Origin: Methylobacterium soli
Lineage (GTDB): Bacteria > Pseudomonadota > Alphaproteobacteria > Rhizobiales > Beijerinckiaceae
DNA: 64,000 nt
Reading direction: 5' to 3'
NCBI RefSeq assembly: GCF_008806385.1
Contig: NZ_VZZK01000008.1
Span: 62,001 to 126,000 of the forward strand
In this document: positions 61,010-64,000 of the stretch, one piece after another
Position numbering within the stretch: the stretch's first letter is position 1
Layout: every line of letters begins with the position of its first letter
Position numbers and translations under genes: made by a program
The notes under the pieces: generated by a model
What the model was told of the DNA's origin: nothing
Seen by the model: only the letters and a program-made list of their open reading frames with translations
The model's database searches: none

Positions 61010-62419
61010 TCAGGCCTCGGCAAGCACAACGGCACGCGGGGGCGGAAGGTTCGCGCGCAGTTCGCGGTTCACCGTGCCGGAGGCCGCGACGGTGCCGAGA
61101 TTGGCGTAGGTCTCGTGGTTCTTCTCGATCGCCGACAGATCGTAGAGGTAGTTCACCATCAGACCGTAGGATTGCTTGAGCCCCTTGGGAGAGGTGTCGC
61201 CGAGGAAGTTCAGGCGCTCCAACCGGGCGCCGTTGCCCAGATGAAAGCGGGCGACCGGATCGAGGGGCCGACCCCGCTCGTTCTTGGCGCGCAGGAAATA
61301 GGCGGCCGCAGCCGACAGAAGCACCTTGCGGACGGCCTCGGACTTGGACTTCTCGTGAGGCCAGTCGCTCTCGTCGATCAGGCGCAGGGCCTCGATATCC
61401 TCGCGCGTCAGCCCCTGCGGCGCGTCGGCCCGCCGCTCGCGGTCGAGCCATCTGGCGAAACCGGGCACCGGCGAGAGTGTCACGAAGGTCTTCAGACTCG
61501 GGATCTCGCGGGCGAGGTCCTCCACCACCTGCTTGATCAGGAAGTTGCCGAAGGTGACGCCGGCCAGACCCTTCTGGCAATTCGAGATCGAGTAGAAGAT
61601 CGCCGTCGTGGCGGCCCGCACCGGCAACGGATCGCGCTCATGCGCCAGGATCGGCGCGATGGCGGGCGCGATGGCCCCCGTGAGCGCAACCTCCACGAAG
61701 ATCAGCGGCTCGTCCACGAGGGCCGGATGAAAGAACGCGAAGCAGCGCCGATCCGTCGGCTCGATGCGGCGGCGCAGGTCGTCCCAGCCCTGGATCTCAT
61801 GCACCGCCTCGTAGCGGATGATCTTCTCCAGGATATGAGCCGGCGTCGTCCAGTCGATGTGGCGCAGCACCAGGAAACCCCGGTTGAACCACGAGGCGAA
61901 CAGGTGCTCGAAGTCACTGTCGAGGCTGTCGGCCGCGTCGATCAGGTCGGAATCCGCGCCATCCTCGGCGCGTAGAAGATTGCGCAGGTCGAACAGATCT
62001 TCGCGCATCCGTACCAGGGCCAGAGTCCCGTCTCGAGCGAGATTGAGACGCCGGATCAATTCCTGGCTGCGGGGCTCGGCGGCTTCATGAAGGCGGCCGA
62101 GGCGGGCCCGCGTCGGATCGGAGCGATAGGCCGCGATGGCGGCTTCGACCGCGCCGTGATCGGCATCGAACTCCTGCGCGATCAGCCGCAGAAAGGCCAG
62201 GCGCTCCGTCTTGGGAAAGCTCGCGTAGCGGTCGAGGATGAGGCGGGCGAGCGCGACCCCCGACGCCTCGCCGCGCCGGGAAATCAGATCCTCGCAGAAC
62301 TTGACCAGTTCGGCGGGATTGGCCCGGGCAGCGATGTCGCCGCGCCCGAAGCTGATGAGGTCCCGTCCCCGGTCGCTGATCGTTTGAAGGAGGTCACCGA
62401 AGAAAGAGATCGCCGCCAT
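61010..62419 (-). CDS. Malonyl-CoA decarboxylase
   Basis: This 469-residue enzyme makes acetyl-CoA and CO2 from malonyl-CoA. An N-terminal helical domain (to about 190) is followed by a GNAT-fold domain with ILEKIIRYEAVHEIQGWDDLRRRI, the Ser/Thr region IFYSISNCQKGLAGVTFGNFL and VARFHLGNGARLERLNFLGD with the catalytic His. It ends in SYGLMVNYLYDLSAIEKNHE. It is the MatA/MCD type, the first gene of the pair with matB. The distance to the preceding small gene makes its own promoter likely. Confidence 0.93.
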   Translation of the reverse strand: MAAISFFGDLLQTISDRGRDLISFGRGDIAARANPAELVKFCEDLISRRGEASGVALARLILDRYASFPKTERLAFLRLIAQEFDADHGAVEAAIAAYRSDPTRARLGRLHEAAEPRSQELIRRLNLARDGTLALVRMREDLFDLRNLLRAEDGADSDLIDAADSLDSDFEHLFASWFNRGFLVLRHIDWTTPAHILEKIIRYEAVHEIQGWDDLRRRIEPTDRRCFAFFHPALVDEPLIFVEVALTGAIAPAIAPILAHERDPLPVRAATTAIFYSISNCQKGLAGVTFGNFLIKQVVEDLAREIPSLKTFVTLSPVPGFARWLDRERRADAPQGLTREDIEALRLIDESDWPHEKSKSEAVRKVLLSAAAAYFLRAKNERGRPLDPVARFHLGNGARLERLNFLGDTSPKGLKQSYGLMVNYLYDLSAIEKNHETYANLGTVAASGTVNRELRANLPPPRAVVLAEA

Positions 62420-62567
62420 GAAACGCCGTCCACTCCTTCGCCGCCCGCAGATGTGAGATTCCGCCCCACGCGTCCGGGGCCGTCAGCTTCACAGTTTAGG
62501 CCCCCTGGGCCGTCGGGGCCAGGGGGCGCTGCCAGGATCCACCTGCGCGGCACGCATGATCGCGCGT

Positions 62568-62771
62568 TCAGGCGCGTCCACCATTCTGCGCCTCAATCTC
62601 CGAGTGGTCGGCGCGTTCCCGCCAATCCTCGACGCCGTGATGGCGGGCGAAGCGCAATTCCGCGGCGCGCCGTGCCCGCTCGGGATCGCGTGCCCGCAGA
62701 ATTCCGACGGAGCCCACCGTGAAGGGCACGCCGAGGATCTGCTTGGCGAAATGAATGCGGTAGTTCTGCAT
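62568..62771 (-). CDS. Small conserved hypothetical protein
   Basis: This 67-residue soluble protein starts MQNYRIHFAKQILGVPFTVG with GGGAG ahead of the ATG. A short strand part is followed by a charged helix (RARDPERARRAAELRFARHHG) and VEDWRERADHSEIE. I recognise the pattern as a small family common in Rhizobiales, without known function. It is separate from the decarboxylase gene. Confidence 0.7.
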   Translation of the reverse strand: MQNYRIHFAKQILGVPFTVGSVGILRARDPERARRAAELRFARHHGVEDWRERADHSEIEAQNGGRA

Positions 62772-63049
62772 GCGGAACTCCCTGTTGTGTCACGAGACCG
62801 CGACCCGGCAGCGAATCGGTGATCACCGACCTGCCGTGACGGTATGAGACCCTGAAACCACAAGGTTTCCAAGGGCCTGCCGCGGATCGCACGAGCGATC
62901 TCTCCGCGCGCCGCGCCGATTCGGATGTGGGGACCCTTCCCCGGATTTTGAAGGCCGTCCCGGTCTGGCCTCTCTGGACCCATGGACCCTGACTGCGGTT
63001 GCCAAGGTGCTGGAGCCCGGCCTAGGCGAAGGGCTCCGCCTTCCGGACG

Positions 63050-64000
63050 ATGGAGTCCCCGCGCCATGCCGATGCTGCCCGCATGCCTGCCGATCGCACG
63101 CCGGCCGATCTCGGGAACCTGCCCGTGAGCGCGACGGGAGAGGGGCTGTCCGCGCGTGCACGCCTCGGCCTGACGCTGATCGCGGGCGGAGCGGTGGCGA
63201 ACATCTACTACAATCAGCCCCTGCTCGGGCTGCTCGTGGCCGAGTTCGGAGACCGTGCGGCGCTCTGGATACCGACCGCCTGCCTGGTCGGCTACGGGCT
63301 CGGCATCCTCGGCCTCGTGCCGCTCGGCGACAGCCTGCCGCGGCGCAGCCTCATCATGGGGCAGCTGCTCGGCCTGAGCCTCGCCCTGCTCCTGGCGGGT
63401 GCGAGCCCGAATCTCGGACTCTTGGCGCTGGCGAGCCTCGTCATCGGCATTCTCGCGTCGGCGGCGCAGCAGGCCGTGCCCTTCGCGGCGGAATTGGCGC
63501 CGGATGCGAGCCGGGGGCGGATCGTCGGGCAGGTCATGACGGGGCTCCTGACCGGCATCCTGCTCGCCCGGACGGTGAGCGGCCTCGTCGGCGCGCAATT
63601 CGGTTGGCGGGCGGTGTTCTTCGCCGCCGCCGGCGTGGCGCTCGTGATGGCGGGCATCGCCGCCGCGACGTTGCCGCGCACGCCGCAGACGAGGCCCCTG
63701 CGCTACCGCGCGCTGATGCTCTCCATCCTCTACCTCGTGCGGACCCAGCCGGTGCTGCGCACCGCGAGCCTGTCGCAGGCCCTGCTCTTCGCGAGCTTCA
63801 ACGCCTTCTGGGCGACGCTGGCGCTCCTCGTCGAGGCGCCGCCCTTCGATCTCACGGCGGCCGGGGCCGGCCTGTTCGGGGTGATCGGCGTGGCGGGCGC
63901 CTTCGTGGCGCCGCTCTCGGGGCGTTTTGCCGACAGGCGCGGGGCGCGGCCCGTGGTGCTGGGCGGTAGCGTGATGGTTTTCGCAGCCTTCGCAGTGCTT
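63050..64000 (+). CDS. MFS transporter (3' end outside window)
   Basis: This major facilitator transporter of the YnfM/YgaY-like group is seen for about 317 residues. The first helix AGGAVANIYYNQPLLGLLVAEFG has the YYNQPLL mark. Others follow: YGLGILGLVPLGDSLPRRSL (the loop 2-3 motif), FAAELAPDASRGRIVGQVM and helices up to about number eight. The start is uncertain: ATG 63050 or 63083. The substrate is unknown, and the remaining helices lie past the window. Confidence 0.85.
   Translation, partial: MESPRHADAARMPADRTPADLGNLPVSATGEGLSARARLGLTLIAGGAVANIYYNQPLLGLLVAEFGDRAALWIPTACLVGYGLGILGLVPLGDSLPRRSLIMGQLLGLSLALLLAGASPNLGLLALASLVIGILASAAQQAVPFAAELAPDASRGRIVGQVMTGLLTGILLARTVSGLVGAQFGWRAVFFAAAGVALVMAGIAAATLPRTPQTRPLRYRALMLSILYLVRTQPVLRTASLSQALLFASFNAFWATLALLVEAPPFDLTAAGAGLFGVIGVAGAFVAPLSGRFADRRGARPVVLGGSVMVFAAFAVL

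Noticed and set aside
62489..63598. A minus-strand frame opposite the MFS gene and the small gene at 62568
   Set aside because: Composition is typical of antisense in this genome and no motif was seen; the MFS helices on the other strand explain the region.

Overview
The window is GC-rich, densely coding chromosomal DNA that looks like an alphaproteobacterium of the order Hyphomicrobiales, most likely Methylobacteriaceae (Methylobacterium or a close relative). This assignment is inferred. It rests on a homologue of the methylotrophy protein Fae, a rhizobial-type phospholipid N-methyltransferase, a fused ArsR/methyltransferase regulator beside metF and metH, a GTTC-N7-GTTC SOS box, an alphaproteobacterial RpoH promoter at dnaK, and many DUF families typical of the group. 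No rRNA, tRNA, CRISPR array, prophage or intact insertion sequence was recognised. Most of the window reads as stable core genome. Layout from left to right. 1-4.8 kb: the end of a DUF2093 gene, a tightly overlapping nucleoside-salvage operon (cdd-punA-deoC-deoA), a secreted His-rich repeat protein and pmtA. 5-8.4 kb: dnaK-dnaJ, with a heat-shock promoter and an intergenic terminator. 8.6-13.7 kb: a secreted unknown protein, YqgE, a peroxiredoxin, ispH-thrB and a DUF1127 protein. 13.8-18.3 kb: a CPA2 K+/H+ antiporter overlapping a MATE exporter, then a DUF937 protein. 18.3-18.65 kb: a mirror-image pair of palindromic repeats. 18.6-23.1 kb: an Flp pilin, DUF3072, ilvE and a divergent MarR/OmpR/histidine-kinase operon (petP-petR type). 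23.4-30 kb: a small membrane protein, an aminotransferase, a DUF533 protein and an RND efflux pump with its adaptor. 30-37 kb: small and hypothetical genes, an orphan ureE with a long His tail, a glycine-zipper lipoprotein with a textbook terminator, a DjlA-like co-chaperone with an amidase, terC with a structured leader, an HI0933-like flavoprotein and a secreted collagen-like protein. 37-43 kb: the SOS mutagenesis cassette imuA-imuB-dnaE2 with its LexA box. 43-47 kb: a secreted protein, a Fae paralogue without the catalytic His, a small ORF, a lipoprotein and a soluble triple-PAS chemoreceptor. 47.3-53.3 kb: the methionine cycle unit (arsR/methyltransferase-metF-metH). 53.4-64 kb: a ROK kinase, dctA, an L,D-transpeptidase, a CYTH-like protein, msrB, a YihY membrane protein, malonyl-CoA synthetase and decarboxylase, a small conserved protein and the start of an MFS transporter. 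How genes work together: the deo genes feed nucleosides into central metabolism. The ArsR/methyltransferase protein probably senses SAM or SAH and controls metF and metH. matB and mcd convert malonate to acetyl-CoA. imuABC forms the damage-inducible translesion mutasome. The most interesting points are regulatory (self-overlapping operators at petP and at the arsR fusion, a terC leader with mutually exclusive pairings, a palindrome at dctA) and apparent pseudo-enzymes (Fae-like, CYTH-like). I did not find a convincing new multi-gene system.
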